A DNA stretch of 64,000 bases, from positions 62,001 to 126,000 of the forward strand of contig CAYZTA010000004.1 in NCBI GenBank assembly GCA_964481145.1, in the 5' to 3' direction. The notes beneath the pieces were generated by a model. The model was not told where the DNA came from. It saw only the letters and a list, made by a program, of their open reading frames with translations, and made no database searches. Each line of letters begins with the position of its first letter. Position 1 is the first letter of the stretch. Positions 8,612 through 16,905 of the stretch are shown here, one piece after another. This DNA is from Sandaracinus sp964481145 (lineage in GTDB: Bacteria > Myxococcota_A > Polyangia > Polyangiales > Sandaracinaceae). The translations under genes and the position numbers were made by a program.

Positions 8612-9502
8612 ATGAAGCGCTTGGTCGTCAGATGGACCCTTTGTCTCGCACTCATGCTCGTGTCGGCGGTTGCATCGGCGCAGGCAGGCGATGCACGCAC
8701 GCTGTTCCAGCGGGGGCAGACAGCCTACGCCCAGGGTGATTACGACTCCGCCATCGAGCAGTGGTCTCGCGCGTACGAGCTCGATCCCCGCCCCTTGCTT
8801 CAATTCAACCTGTCACAAGCCCACGAACGGCTCGGGCAGCTTCCTGAGGCGATCACCGCGCTCGAACGATACCTCGACAGCGCCGATCCCAATGACGAGC
8901 ATCAAGCGGATGCGCGAGCTCGCCTTTCGGCGCTCCGTGAACGTTTGGGCCGCACGAGCATCCGTGTCGTCGGTGGTCCTGAAGGAGCGACGATCACGAT
9001 CGACGACGAAGACCGTGGCAGGACTCCCCGGCCAGACCCGATCGCCATCGCGCCGGGTTCCCATCGCGTCGTCGTACGCGCTGCGGGATATGAAGAGTTC
9101 ACCTCGACCGTGGTGGTGTCCGCAGGCCAATCGGTCGAGGTCCCTGTCTCGATGGCGGCCGTCGCCAGCGCCGATTCCTCCTCGGATGAGCTGCCCGTCG
9201 TGCCCATCGTCCTCTTTTCGGCTGGCGGCGCCGCCCTGATCGCAGGGGCCGTGATGGGTGGTGTCGCGCTCTCCGATGCGCAGAATGTCACGTCTCGCAC
9301 CTCCTCCGAGGCCGATGCGGCTCGTGGGCTCGCGTTGGCCGCCGACATCACGATGGGCGTGGGCGTGGCCGCCGCCGCCGTAGGCCTCATCGTGCTTTTG
9401 GTCTCGGATTCGGGGGGCTCCGAGCAGCCGTCCGAGACGGTCTCGATCGTGCCCTGGGGCACGACAGCTGGTTTTGGCGTGACTGCACGAACTCGATTCT
9501 GA
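8612..9502 (+). CDS. TPR and PEGA domain envelope protein
   Basis: The 296-residue protein has a cleavable signal (VASAQA near residue 24), a tetratricopeptide region (~27-100: RGQTAYAQGDYDSAIEQW, then SQAHERLGQLPEAITALERY), and a PEGA domain at ~115-185 (TSIRVVGGPEGATITIDDE). Two hydrophobic segments lie near 195-220 and 250-275. This is a common myxobacterial architecture of unknown function. GGAGG at 8601-8605 is 6 bases before the ATG at 8612 and touches the ATG at 8606, so I prefer 8612. The gene sits between prkA and yeaH-spoVR, but a terminator separates it from prkA. Confidence 0.82.
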   Translation: MKRLVVRWTLCLALMLVSAVASAQAGDARTLFQRGQTAYAQGDYDSAIEQWSRAYELDPRPLLQFNLSQAHERLGQLPEAITALERYLDSADPNDEHQADARARLSALRERLGRTSIRVVGGPEGATITIDDEDRGRTPRPDPIAIAPGSHRVVVRAAGYEEFTSTVVVSAGQSVEVPVSMAAVASADSSSDELPVVPIVLFSAGGAALIAGAVMGGVALSDAQNVTSRTSSEADAARGLALAADITMGVGVAAAAVGLIVLLVSDSGGSEQPSETVSIVPWGTTAGFGVTARTRF

Positions 9503-9568
9503 GGACTTGTCGGTCCAGGTCCCAGATCGAGCGAGCAATCCCCGCGCAAGGCGGTTATGCTCTAACGC

Positions 9569-10681
9569 GTGTCGCTGCGCATCGATCAGGATCATTCGAG
9601 GTTCAAGAGCATCGTCCGCGGCAAGATCCGCCAAAACTTGCGGCGGTACATCTCGCAAGGCGAGCTGATGGGCAAGCAGGGGAAGGACGTCGTGTCCATC
9701 CCCATCCCTCAGATCGACATCCCGCGGTTCCGCTATTCTGACAAACAACAGGGTGGCGTCGGACAGGGAAATGGGGATCCGGGAGATCCCGTGGGCGGCG
9801 GTGAAGAGGGTGAGGGAGACGGTCAGGGCAAGGCGGGCCAAGATGCTGGCCAGCACGTGCTCGAGGTCGACATCACACTCGACGAGCTCGCGAGCATCCT
9901 AGGCGAAGAACTCGCGCTCCCGAACATCGAGAATCGCGGAAAATCAAAGCTCGTCGACCAGAAAGATCGTTACGTCGGCGTGCGAAGGGTCGGCCCCAAC
10001 TCGCTCCGCCACTTCAAGCGCACGTACAAACAAGCGCTGAAGCGGCAGATTTCGATGGGGACCTACAACGCAAACCGCCCCATCGTGATCCCCACGCGCG
10101 ATGATCTTCGCTTCCGGTCGTGGAAGACGGAGACCGAACCCGTCGCCAACGCCGTCATCATTTACATGATGGACGTCTCGGGTTCGATGGGCGACGAGCA
10201 GAAGGAGATCGTGCGCATCGAGTCATTCTGGATCGATGCCTGGTTGCGCCGACAATACAAAGGCCTCGAGACGCGCTTCATCATTCACGACGCCGTCGCG
10301 CGTGAGGTGGATCGCGATACGTTCTTTCGCACTCGCGAATCGGGCGGCACGATGATCTCGAGCGCCTACAAGCTCGCCTCCCAGATCATCGACGCCGATT
10401 ATCCGGTGAGTGAATGGAATATTTATCCGTTCCACTTCTCCGATGGCGACAACTGGTCCGTCGACGACACCCTGCTCTGCATCGAGCTGCTCAAGACGAA
10501 GCTTCTCCCTGCGAGCAACGTGTTCTGCTACGGCCAGGTCGAAAGCCCGTACGGATCAGGACAATTCATCAAAGACATTCGAGAGCATCTCTTGAAGGAC
10601 GACCGCGTGATCACGAGCGAAATTCGCGACCGAGACGGAATCGTCGAATCGATCAAAGAGTTCCTGGGCAAGGGGAAGTGA
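9569..10681 (+). CDS. yeaH: YeaH/YhbH family protein (DUF444), PrkA-associated
   Basis: The 370-residue protein matches the DUF444 family, which is regularly found with PrkA and SpoVR. The N-terminus (HSRFKSIVRGKIRQNLRRYI) and the glycine-rich, acidic stretch at ~70-95 are typical. A von Willebrand A-like fold is suggested by the MIDAS-type DVSGSM at ~201-206. The exact role is unknown; genetics in other bacteria link it to the same starvation pathway as PrkA. The start is a GTG, and spoVR begins 4 bases after the stop, so the two are cotranscribed. Confidence 0.93.
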   Translation: MSLRIDQDHSRFKSIVRGKIRQNLRRYISQGELMGKQGKDVVSIPIPQIDIPRFRYSDKQQGGVGQGNGDPGDPVGGGEEGEGDGQGKAGQDAGQHVLEVDITLDELASILGEELALPNIENRGKSKLVDQKDRYVGVRRVGPNSLRHFKRTYKQALKRQISMGTYNANRPIVIPTRDDLRFRSWKTETEPVANAVIIYMMDVSGSMGDEQKEIVRIESFWIDAWLRRQYKGLETRFIIHDAVAREVDRDTFFRTRESGGTMISSAYKLASQIIDADYPVSEWNIYPFHFSDGDNWSVDDTLLCIELLKTKLLPASNVFCYGQVESPYGSGQFIKDIREHLLKDDRVITSEIRDRDGIVESIKEFLGKGK

Positions 10682-10685
10682 GCGC

Positions 10686-12230
10686 ATGGCCAAGTACGCC
10701 CTCAGCACCGCCCTGCCCCCGTATCTTCGTGACATTCAGAGAGAAGTCGAAGAGCACGCGCGCGGGTTTGGGCTCGACACCTTCCCTGTTCTCTTCGAGG
10801 TCGTCTCGTACGATCAGATGAACGAGCTCGCCGCCTATGGCGGTTTTCCGACGCGCTATCCGCATTGGCGTTTCGGGATGGAATACGAGCAGCTCAGCAA
10901 GAGCTACGAGTATGGCCTCTCGAAAATCTACGAGATGGTGATCAACAACAACCCTGCGGTGGCTTATCTCTTGGAGGGCAACTCGCTCGTCGATCAGAAG
11001 CTCGTCATGGCGCACGTCTATGCGCACGTCGATTTCTTCAAGAACAACTACTATTTCCGCGCGACCGATCAAGGAAAGGACAGCCGCACCAGCGATCCGA
11101 TCCGCAAATGGATCGACACGATGGCCAACCACGGCGCGACCATCCGGAGGTGGTCTGATCGGGTGGGCATCGACAAGATCGAAGAGTTCATCGACACATG
11201 CTTGTCGCTCGAGAACCTCATCGACCCGCAAAAGCCATTTCAGCCTGCGAAGCCCAAGGAGACGAAGAAAGAATTCGAGCTCCTCGAAGAAGAGCCAGAA
11301 GACATCGGACGGCTCCGTGTCGACCGCGACTACATGGAGGATTTCATCAATCCTCGCGAGTTCGTCGAATCTCAGCAACGTGCGCTCGAGGCCGAGAAAG
11401 AAAAAGCCAAGCGCGTCCCTGAGCGACCCGATCGCGACGTGCTCGGCTTCCTCTTGGAACACGCGCCACTCGAGCGATGGGAGCGCGATGTACTCTGGGC
11501 GATTCGCGCGGAGGCCTACTATTTCTGGCCTCAAATGCAGACGAAGATCATGAACGAAGGCTGGGCCAGCTACTGGCACTCACGCCTCATGACCGAGAAG
11601 ATCTGCGATGACGGTGAGATCATCGAATACGCCGAACGCAACGCGGGAGTGATGGAGACGGGGCAGGGACGTCTCAATCCGTACAAGCTCGGCGTCGAGC
11701 TCTATCGTCACATCGAAGAGCGATGGGACAAGGGGCAGTTCGGCAAAGAGTGGGAAGATTGCGACGACCTCGATGCGCGTCGCAACTGGAACCGCCGCAC
11801 TGGGCTTGGTCGAAAGAAAGTCTTCGAAGTCCGTTCGCTCTACAACGACGTCACGTTCATCGACGAGTTTTTGACCCCCGAGTTCGTCGCCGAGCAGAAG
11901 CTCTATTCGTTCGGTTATAACGCCCGCAACGATCGTTATGAGATCGAGAGTCGAAAGTTCAAAGAGGTCAAAGACAAACTCCTCTTCCAACTGACGAACG
12001 CGGGCCAGCCTTTCATTTACGTGACGGACTCGAACGTCGGCAATCGCGGCGAGCTTTTGCTCGAGCACGATCACCAAGGCATCGATCTCCGCATCGATTG
12101 GAGCCGTGAAGTCTTGAAAGCCCTGGTGCGCGTGTGGCGTCGCCCCGTCGAGATCCACACCAAAGTCGAGAACAAACCGACGCTCCTGCGTTTCGACGGC
12201 AAAGAACACGTTCAACGCCCGCTGCGGTGA
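10686..12230 (+). CDS. spoVR: SpoVR family protein
   Basis: The 514-residue protein is a full-length SpoVR (YcgB in E. coli). Family blocks are visible: EVVSYDQMNELAAYGGFPTR near residue 38, HVYAHVDFFKNN near 110, NEGWASYWHSRLM near 290 and PYKLGVELYRHIEERWDKG near 325. In Bacillus SpoVR affects spore cortex; in Gram-negative bacteria it works with PrkA and YeaH in the stress response. It follows yeaH by 4 bases and is the end of that unit. The SpoVR stop is followed by a low-coding region rather than a clear terminator. Confidence 0.95.
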   Translation: MAKYALSTALPPYLRDIQREVEEHARGFGLDTFPVLFEVVSYDQMNELAAYGGFPTRYPHWRFGMEYEQLSKSYEYGLSKIYEMVINNNPAVAYLLEGNSLVDQKLVMAHVYAHVDFFKNNYYFRATDQGKDSRTSDPIRKWIDTMANHGATIRRWSDRVGIDKIEEFIDTCLSLENLIDPQKPFQPAKPKETKKEFELLEEEPEDIGRLRVDRDYMEDFINPREFVESQQRALEAEKEKAKRVPERPDRDVLGFLLEHAPLERWERDVLWAIRAEAYYFWPQMQTKIMNEGWASYWHSRLMTEKICDDGEIIEYAERNAGVMETGQGRLNPYKLGVELYRHIEERWDKGQFGKEWEDCDDLDARRNWNRRTGLGRKKVFEVRSLYNDVTFIDEFLTPEFVAEQKLYSFGYNARNDRYEIESRKFKEVKDKLLFQLTNAGQPFIYVTDSNVGNRGELLLEHDHQGIDLRIDWSREVLKALVRVWRRPVEIHTKVENKPTLLRFDGKEHVQRPLR

Positions 12231-12366
12231 TTTTTTCACGATGAACTGGCACGACATCTTACTCGAACGGCAGTTCACGAGGGATGTCCTCACTCATGCA
12301 CTCGCGGTGTGGTCCAAGACTCTCTCGCAGACAAAGATCCGGGCGCGCATTGGACGCGAGTTGACG

Positions 12367-12797
12367 TCAGAGCTTGGAGCTCGGCGGCTCGCAACGAGCA
12401 AAGAGCCAATCGTCCATGCGGACGACCTCGGAGCCTTCCATCAGGTTGAGCCAATCGCAGCCATCCTGGAGCACCTCATCGATGATGAGGCGGTTCTCTG
12501 AAATTGTTCGCCCTACACCATTTTCGCTTACCGATGCACGTCGAGAACCGCAAGTTCAAAGGGTCGAAGATACTGCACCGCGAGGTGTAGGGATCATCGC
12601 GATATGCCTCGGCGACGCGCCCGGGGAGCGGGTGCACGGAGGGCTTCGACCACATGTGCCAGCTCGAGCAGCCTCGCTTGACGCTCAGGCGTTTGTTCGC
12701 GCTGGATCGATTCGATCTCCTTCTGGCGCTTCACCCCTTCAGGCACGTTCAGATTGATGCGTTCCACGACGTTACGTTGGAAGACCTCAACAAGGAG
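12367..12797 (-). pseudogene. frameshifted gene remnant, identity unknown
   Basis: The minus strand shows coding-like protein in successive frames but no intact gene. Upstream, 12797-12594 encodes a helix-rich segment including RQKEIESIQREQTPERQARL. Downstream, 12555-12367 has a second open frame ending ...VRMDDWLFARCEPPSSKL, in which 35 of the last 43 sense codons end in G or C, as in real genes here. A third frame bridges the two (AEAYRDDPYTSRCSIFDPLN). I read this as one gene broken by frameshifts, or two short fragments. No family is recognised. The plus-strand frame at 12241-12501 is weaker. Confidence 0.4.
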
Positions 12798-12811
12798 TCA
12801 ACGAGGCATCA

Positions 12812-12853
12812 GATCCTGCTCGACCTGTGGCAGATATCCGGTCGAGCAGGATC
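12812..12853. terminator. perfect 13-bp inverted repeat downstream of the SDR gene
   Basis: GATCCTGCTCGAC (12812-12824) and GTCGAGCAGGATC (12841-12853) are exact reverse complements around a 16-base loop. The element lies just after the minus-strand SDR stop at 12859. It has no T-run on either side, so it may stabilise the 3' end or act with Rho rather than as a classical terminator. Confidence 0.6.
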
Positions 12854-12858
12854 ACCGA

Positions 12859-13605
12859 TCACATCGAAATGCCGCCGTCGACGTCGAGGCAATATCCGTT
12901 GAAATAGTCGCATTCAATCGAGAACTTCACGGCCTTCCAGAGGTCTTCCGGCTCGCCGATGCGGCCCACCGGGATCGATGCAATGAGCGCCTCGCGCGCC
13001 TTGGGGTTCATGCCTTTGGTCATCGGGGTCTCGACCATGCCGGGCGCAATCGCGACGGCGCGAATCCCAAAGCTCGCAAACTCGCGAGACCACGTGACCG
13101 CGTTGGCCGCGAGCGCCGCTTTCGCGCTCACGTAGTTCGACTGACCGCGATTGCCATGCCGGGCCACCGACGACATCGAGATCACGACGCCCGGCTTGTT
13201 CCCGCGACGCACCATCTCGGCGACTGTTTCGCGCACCATCATGGTGGCGCCCGTGAGGTTCACCGCGATGACTGCGTTCCACTGCTCGTCGCTCAGCGTC
13301 TGGACTTCGCCCGTCTCCTTGTTCTTTTTGACGAGGAGCCCATCGCGCAGAATGCCAGCGTTGTTGACGAGCACGTTGATGCCGTCCATCTCCGACGCAG
13401 CCCACTTCGCGAAGGCTGCGCAATCGGCGCTGCTGCTCACGTCGAGTCGACGCCTATGAATGCCTGCGGGCAACTCGGCGAGCGCCTGTTCGTTGATGTC
13501 GCCGGCCGCGACTTTCGCGCCCGCTTCATGAAGGCGCCGCGCAAAATGCGCACCCATGCCTTGCGCGCCCCCAGTCACGATCGCTTTGACGTCTTTCAGT
13601 TCCAT
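12859..13605 (-). CDS. SDR family oxidoreductase, FabG-like
   Basis: The 248-residue protein is a classical short-chain dehydrogenase/reductase with the NAD(P) motif TGGAQGMG near residue 10, NNAG near 85, a catalytic Ser in SMSSVARHG and YVSAK as the YxxxK pair. The C-terminus FNGYCLDVDGGISM is typical of beta-ketoacyl-ACP reductase-like and 3-hydroxyacyl-CoA dehydrogenase-like members. The substrate cannot be told from sequence, and it is probably not the main fatty-acid-synthesis FabG because no fab genes are nearby. GGAGGAG lies 7 bases before the ATG at 13605, which decides the start. Confidence 0.9.
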   Translation of the reverse strand: MELKDVKAIVTGGAQGMGAHFARRLHEAGAKVAAGDINEQALAELPAGIHRRRLDVSSSADCAAFAKWAASEMDGINVLVNNAGILRDGLLVKKNKETGEVQTLSDEQWNAVIAVNLTGATMMVRETVAEMVRRGNKPGVVISMSSVARHGNRGQSNYVSAKAALAANAVTWSREFASFGIRAVAIAPGMVETPMTKGMNPKAREALIASIPVGRIGEPEDLWKAVKFSIECDYFNGYCLDVDGGISM

Positions 13606-13685
13606 TGTCTGGCTCCTCCAACAATCCCGCATCTCCGGGAGGTGCTGTCTTTAGCGCCTATCACTCGCTTTTTCAGCCGAATTCC

Positions 13686-14576
13686 TCATCGAGCGATGAT
13701 CGCGTAATCACACGCCCCAGAAACCTCCTCGATCTCTTCGGGGTCGATCGCGAGCAACACTCGATACGGCTCGGCCCCGCGCCGCGCCGCGCGAGTCGGA
13801 ATCCCAAGACCTGCTTGCACGTGCATCCGGCCCGCGAGCACGACCATACGACGCGGGGCATCGGGGGACGCGAGCACACGCGCGACCTCTTCGGCCATGG
13901 TTTCGTCCCACACGAGTTGCGCCGTATAAAAACGCTCGAGACGCACGGGATCGAGATTCGGATGCTCCCCGAATGCGTTCATGATCATCGCGCGATGTTC
14001 AGCATTGTCGCGATCGATCTCCGGCAGCTCCGAACGGAGCTCGGCCGATAGTGTTTCTTCACCGTCCCGCGCGATCGTGCGGGTGAGCTCGCGTCGCGCG
14101 TTGAGCGCGATCACCGAGAGTCCTTCGGCACGAGCGAGTTCGAGAATGGGACGATAAAATCCGAAGTCGAACCCCCAGCGCTCGTCCCACTCGGTTTCAC
14201 GGAGAAGTTCGGATTCGTCTTTTGCACCACTCAAATACGCATCGATCGCCGATTGAAACGGGCGCTGAAACATCTCCATGCCGATCGCCATCGATGCATC
14301 GCGCGCATGAAGCGCCTCGATCACCGCGTGCTCGACGCGATGATCGGAGAGCGCATCGTGCCGCTCACCCACATAGATCACGCGCACAGGATCGAGCGCC
14401 TCGATAAGCTCGGCGAACGTCATGCGCTCACCGTTCGCCATATCGACGATCTCGAATGCGGCTTCGAGAGCCGCACTCGAACGCACGTCGCGATGCGAAG
14501 CGCCCCCGCAGCCCAAAATGAGCGCGGCGCAGAATCGCAGGCTAGTCCACCCTAGTCCGGATTGAAGCCTGGACAA
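13686..14576 (-). CDS. ChaN-like (iron-regulated) lipoprotein
   Basis: The 296-residue protein has a short lipoprotein signal ending in LILGC near residue 22, then a ChaN domain: VIYVGERHDALSDHRVE near 70, GMEMFQRPFQSAIDAYL near 98, and the C-terminal VVLAGRMHVQAGLGIP. Campylobacter ChaN binds haem on the outer membrane; whether this one does is not shown. The start is a TTG at 14576 with a weak ribosome site, so the exact N-terminus is unsure. It overlaps the end of the upstream lipoprotein gene by 25 bases, suggesting coupled translation. Confidence 0.82.
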   Translation of the reverse strand: MSRLQSGLGWTSLRFCAALILGCGGASHRDVRSSAALEAAFEIVDMANGERMTFAELIEALDPVRVIYVGERHDALSDHRVEHAVIEALHARDASMAIGMEMFQRPFQSAIDAYLSGAKDESELLRETEWDERWGFDFGFYRPILELARAEGLSVIALNARRELTRTIARDGEETLSAELRSELPEIDRDNAEHRAMIMNAFGEHPNLDPVRLERFYTAQLVWDETMAEEVARVLASPDAPRRMVVLAGRMHVQAGLGIPTRAARRGAEPYRVLLAIDPEEIEEVSGACDYAIIAR

Positions 14577-15169
14577 TCGTAAAGACTAAAACGCATGGGG
14601 GTGGTGCGAGACGCGACGTCCGTGCCGGGCGCCGTCAACTCACGTTTGATGGTCGGTGCAGCCGAAGGCGAAACACCGAACACTTGACCCCCACTGGTGC
14701 CGCCGCAATAGATGAGCCCCGTGATGAGAGAGCGGCCCTCCGGATCCCGAGTGAAATCCACATTGGAGACTTGGCACGGCTGAGTTGGAGAAGGTGCCGC
14801 GCCTCCACAAGCCCCAGTATAGGTGTTGTCCTCCATCACCGTCACGAGGCAGGACCCTCCCGCGGAGGGGCTGCCTCCTGCGAGAGGGAAACTCGCGCGC
14901 TGCAAGCCGATGCCAAACGCCGCCGCATTGATGGAAAAGCCAAGCGTTCGAGTCGAAGCGGTTTCGATCACATTGCATGTGACCCGAGTTTGGTTCTCCC
15001 CATCGAAGCCAGTCACCGAGCGAGACGGATACGAAAGACAACCACGCATTCCTTCGCAGCGAATCGTCCAATCGGCCTCTATGTACGTTCCGGGTGGCGC
15101 GTTCGAGCAGCCCGTTCCCAGCATGAGCATCGCTCCGAGCATCAAAGCAAAGCGCGATTTTTTGACCAT
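14552..15169 (-). CDS. lipoprotein of unknown function
   Basis: The 205-residue protein starts with MVKKSRFALMLGAMLMLGTG followed by Cys, a clear lipoprotein signal. The rest is rich in Gly, Ser and Cys (seven further cysteines), which suggests a disulfide-bonded beta-rich domain outside the cytoplasm. I recognise no family. GAGGAG is 5 bases before the ATG at 15169, which is better placed than the GTG at 15175. The ChaN-like gene follows with a 25-base overlap, so the two lipoproteins probably work in the same place. Confidence 0.72.
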   Translation of the reverse strand: MVKKSRFALMLGAMLMLGTGCSNAPPGTYIEADWTIRCEGMRGCLSYPSRSVTGFDGENQTRVTCNVIETASTRTLGFSINAAAFGIGLQRASFPLAGGSPSAGGSCLVTVMEDNTYTGACGGAAPSPTQPCQVSNVDFTRDPEGRSLITGLIYCGGTSGGQVFGVSPSAAPTIKRELTAPGTDVASRTTPMRFSLYDCPGFNPD

Positions 15170-15223
15170 ATTCACTCCTCGTCCCAGCCTACTCGATCCC
15201 TACGTCTCCTCGCCAATTTCATC

Positions 15224-16396
15224 TCAAACCGCACGGCGCGCAGCATCGAGCGCACGCTCGAGATCGGCGCGCAAATCGTCGAGATTCTCCACGCCGCACG
15301 AAATCCGAATGAGCCCGTCGTCGATGCCGAGCGCTCTGCGCTGTTCGGCGGGGATCGCGCCGTGCGTCATGACCGCAGGCAACTCGATGAGAGACTCGAC
15401 ACCGCCCAAACTCTCGGCACACACAAAGATCTCAACCGCCTCGAGGAGCGCGCGCGCCGCGGCCAAGCCGCCCTTGACGACGAACGAGATCATGCCGCCA
15501 GGGCCCTTCATCTGTCGCTCCGCGAGCGCGTGCTGCGGGTGCGAAGCCAGGCCCGGATAATGAACCTTTTCGACCTGCGGATGGGCCTCGAGCCATGCCG
15601 CGAGCGAACGTGCGCTCTCGACGTGTCGCTGAATCCGCAAGTGCAATGTCTTGAGTCCACGGAGCACCATGTAGCAATCGAACGGCGCCGGAACCGCACC
15701 CATCGCGTTCTGCAGAAAGCGAATGCGCGTCGCAAGCGCATCGTCGTTCGTCACGATCGCTCCACCCACCACGTCGCTATGTCCGTTCAGATATTTCGTC
15801 GTGGAATGGACGACCGCGCTCGCTCCGAGCGCGAGCGGTTGTTGGAGCATCGGCGACGCGAACGTGTTGTCGACGACCACCGGAATCCCGCGACGCTTGG
15901 CGATCTCGGAGATGGCCGCGATGTCGATGATCTTGAGCATTGGGTTGGTGGGCGTTTCAAGCCAAACAACCTTCGTTTCTGGGCGCAACGCCGACTCGAA
16001 CGCCTGGTGATTGGCCATGTCCACCTGCGTGGTCGTCACGCCGAGCGGCTTCATCACTTTGTCGAGGATGCGGAAGGAGCCGCCGTAGAGGTCATCGCCC
16101 GCGACGATGTGATCGCCAGGTGCAAGCACATGAAGCAGCGTCGTCATCGCAGCACAACCTGACGCGAACGCCATCCCGTGCTTTCCACCCTCGAGCGCCG
16201 CGAGACACCCTTCGAGCGCGTCACGCGTCGGATTGCCAGAGCGCGAATAATCGAAACCTTTGTGCTTGCCGGGGCTCTCCTGAGCAAAGGTGCTTGCAAG
16301 CACGATCGGCTGCATCACCGCCCCAGAGATCGGGTCGGGCTCTTGGCCTGCATGAACGGCGAGGGTGTCTTGGTGAAAGCGGCGTTCGGTCTTCAT
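15224..16396 (-). CDS. PLP-dependent trans-sulfuration enzyme (cystathionine gamma-synthase/lyase type)
   Basis: The 390-residue protein belongs to the Cys/Met metabolism PLP family. Marks are FDYSRSGNPTRDALE near 48-62, the FASGCAAMTT motif near 77-86, DNTFASP near 176-182 and the PLP Schiff-base lysine at ~201 in STTKYLNGHSD. The family includes cystathionine gamma-synthase, gamma-lyase and beta-lyase, and the exact reaction cannot be settled by eye. The ATG at 16396 is used because the family begins here (MKTERRFHQDTLAVHAG). msrB ends 44 bases upstream on the same strand, so this is probably a two-gene sulfur-amino-acid unit. Confidence 0.9.
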   Translation of the reverse strand: MKTERRFHQDTLAVHAGQEPDPISGAVMQPIVLASTFAQESPGKHKGFDYSRSGNPTRDALEGCLAALEGGKHGMAFASGCAAMTTLLHVLAPGDHIVAGDDLYGGSFRILDKVMKPLGVTTTQVDMANHQAFESALRPETKVVWLETPTNPMLKIIDIAAISEIAKRRGIPVVVDNTFASPMLQQPLALGASAVVHSTTKYLNGHSDVVGGAIVTNDDALATRIRFLQNAMGAVPAPFDCYMVLRGLKTLHLRIQRHVESARSLAAWLEAHPQVEKVHYPGLASHPQHALAERQMKGPGGMISFVVKGGLAAARALLEAVEIFVCAESLGGVESLIELPAVMTHGAIPAEQRRALGIDDGLIRISCGVENLDDLRADLERALDAARRAV

Positions 16397-16440
16397 GGCC
16401 GCGGAGTAGCGCGAGAGCCGAAAACGAACAAGGCGACTCG

Positions 16441-16854
16441 TCACTCACCCGCGTGAGGCCGAAATTGAAGGCTCGCAGAGTTCACGCAATAACGCAGACG
16501 GGTCGGAGGTGGGCCGTCATCAAAGACGTGCCCCAAATGGGCGTCGCACTTCGCGCACAAGATCTCGACGCGAACCATGCCGTGACTGCGATCGGCGCGC
16601 GTGGCCACTCGACCTCCGAGTGAATCTTCGATGGCCGCGAAAAAACTGGGCCAACCGCTGCCCGAATCGAATTTCGTATGACTTTCGAAGAGCTCCTTTC
16701 CGCAGCATGCGCAGTGATAGGTGCCTTCTTCGTGATGATCCCAATACTTCCCCGTGAACGGCGGCTCCGTGCCACACATGCGCGCGATCTCGAACTGCTC
16801 GGGGGTGAGCTCCTTGCGCCACTCCGCTTCACTCTTTTCGATCTTCTCGTTCAT
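16441..16854 (-). CDS. msrB: peptide-methionine (R)-S-oxide reductase MsrB
   Basis: The 137-residue protein is a cytosolic (no signal peptide) MsrB, which reduces the R-epimer of methionine sulfoxide in damaged proteins. Zinc-binding CxxC pairs are at C48/C51 and C100/C103. The catalytic cysteine is C123 in RYCVNSASL, and GSGWPSF near 65-71 and HLGHVFDDGP near 106-115 are conserved. The length is normal. It precedes the trans-sulfuration gene by 44 bases. No recycling Cys beyond those listed is obvious. Confidence 0.95.
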   Translation of the reverse strand: MNEKIEKSEAEWRKELTPEQFEIARMCGTEPPFTGKYWDHHEEGTYHCACCGKELFESHTKFDSGSGWPSFFAAIEDSLGGRVATRADRSHGMVRVEILCAKCDAHLGHVFDDGPPPTRLRYCVNSASLQFRPHAGE

Positions 16855-16905
16855 TTCATTCTTCTACGGCCAAGACATCCCGAACGCCAATCCCACCGAT
16901 GCTGT

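Noticed and set aside
12241..12501. 86-codon plus-strand frame
   Set aside because: The minus-strand frame here has stronger codon bias (35 of 43 codons ending in G or C), so the plus frame is more likely its shadow.
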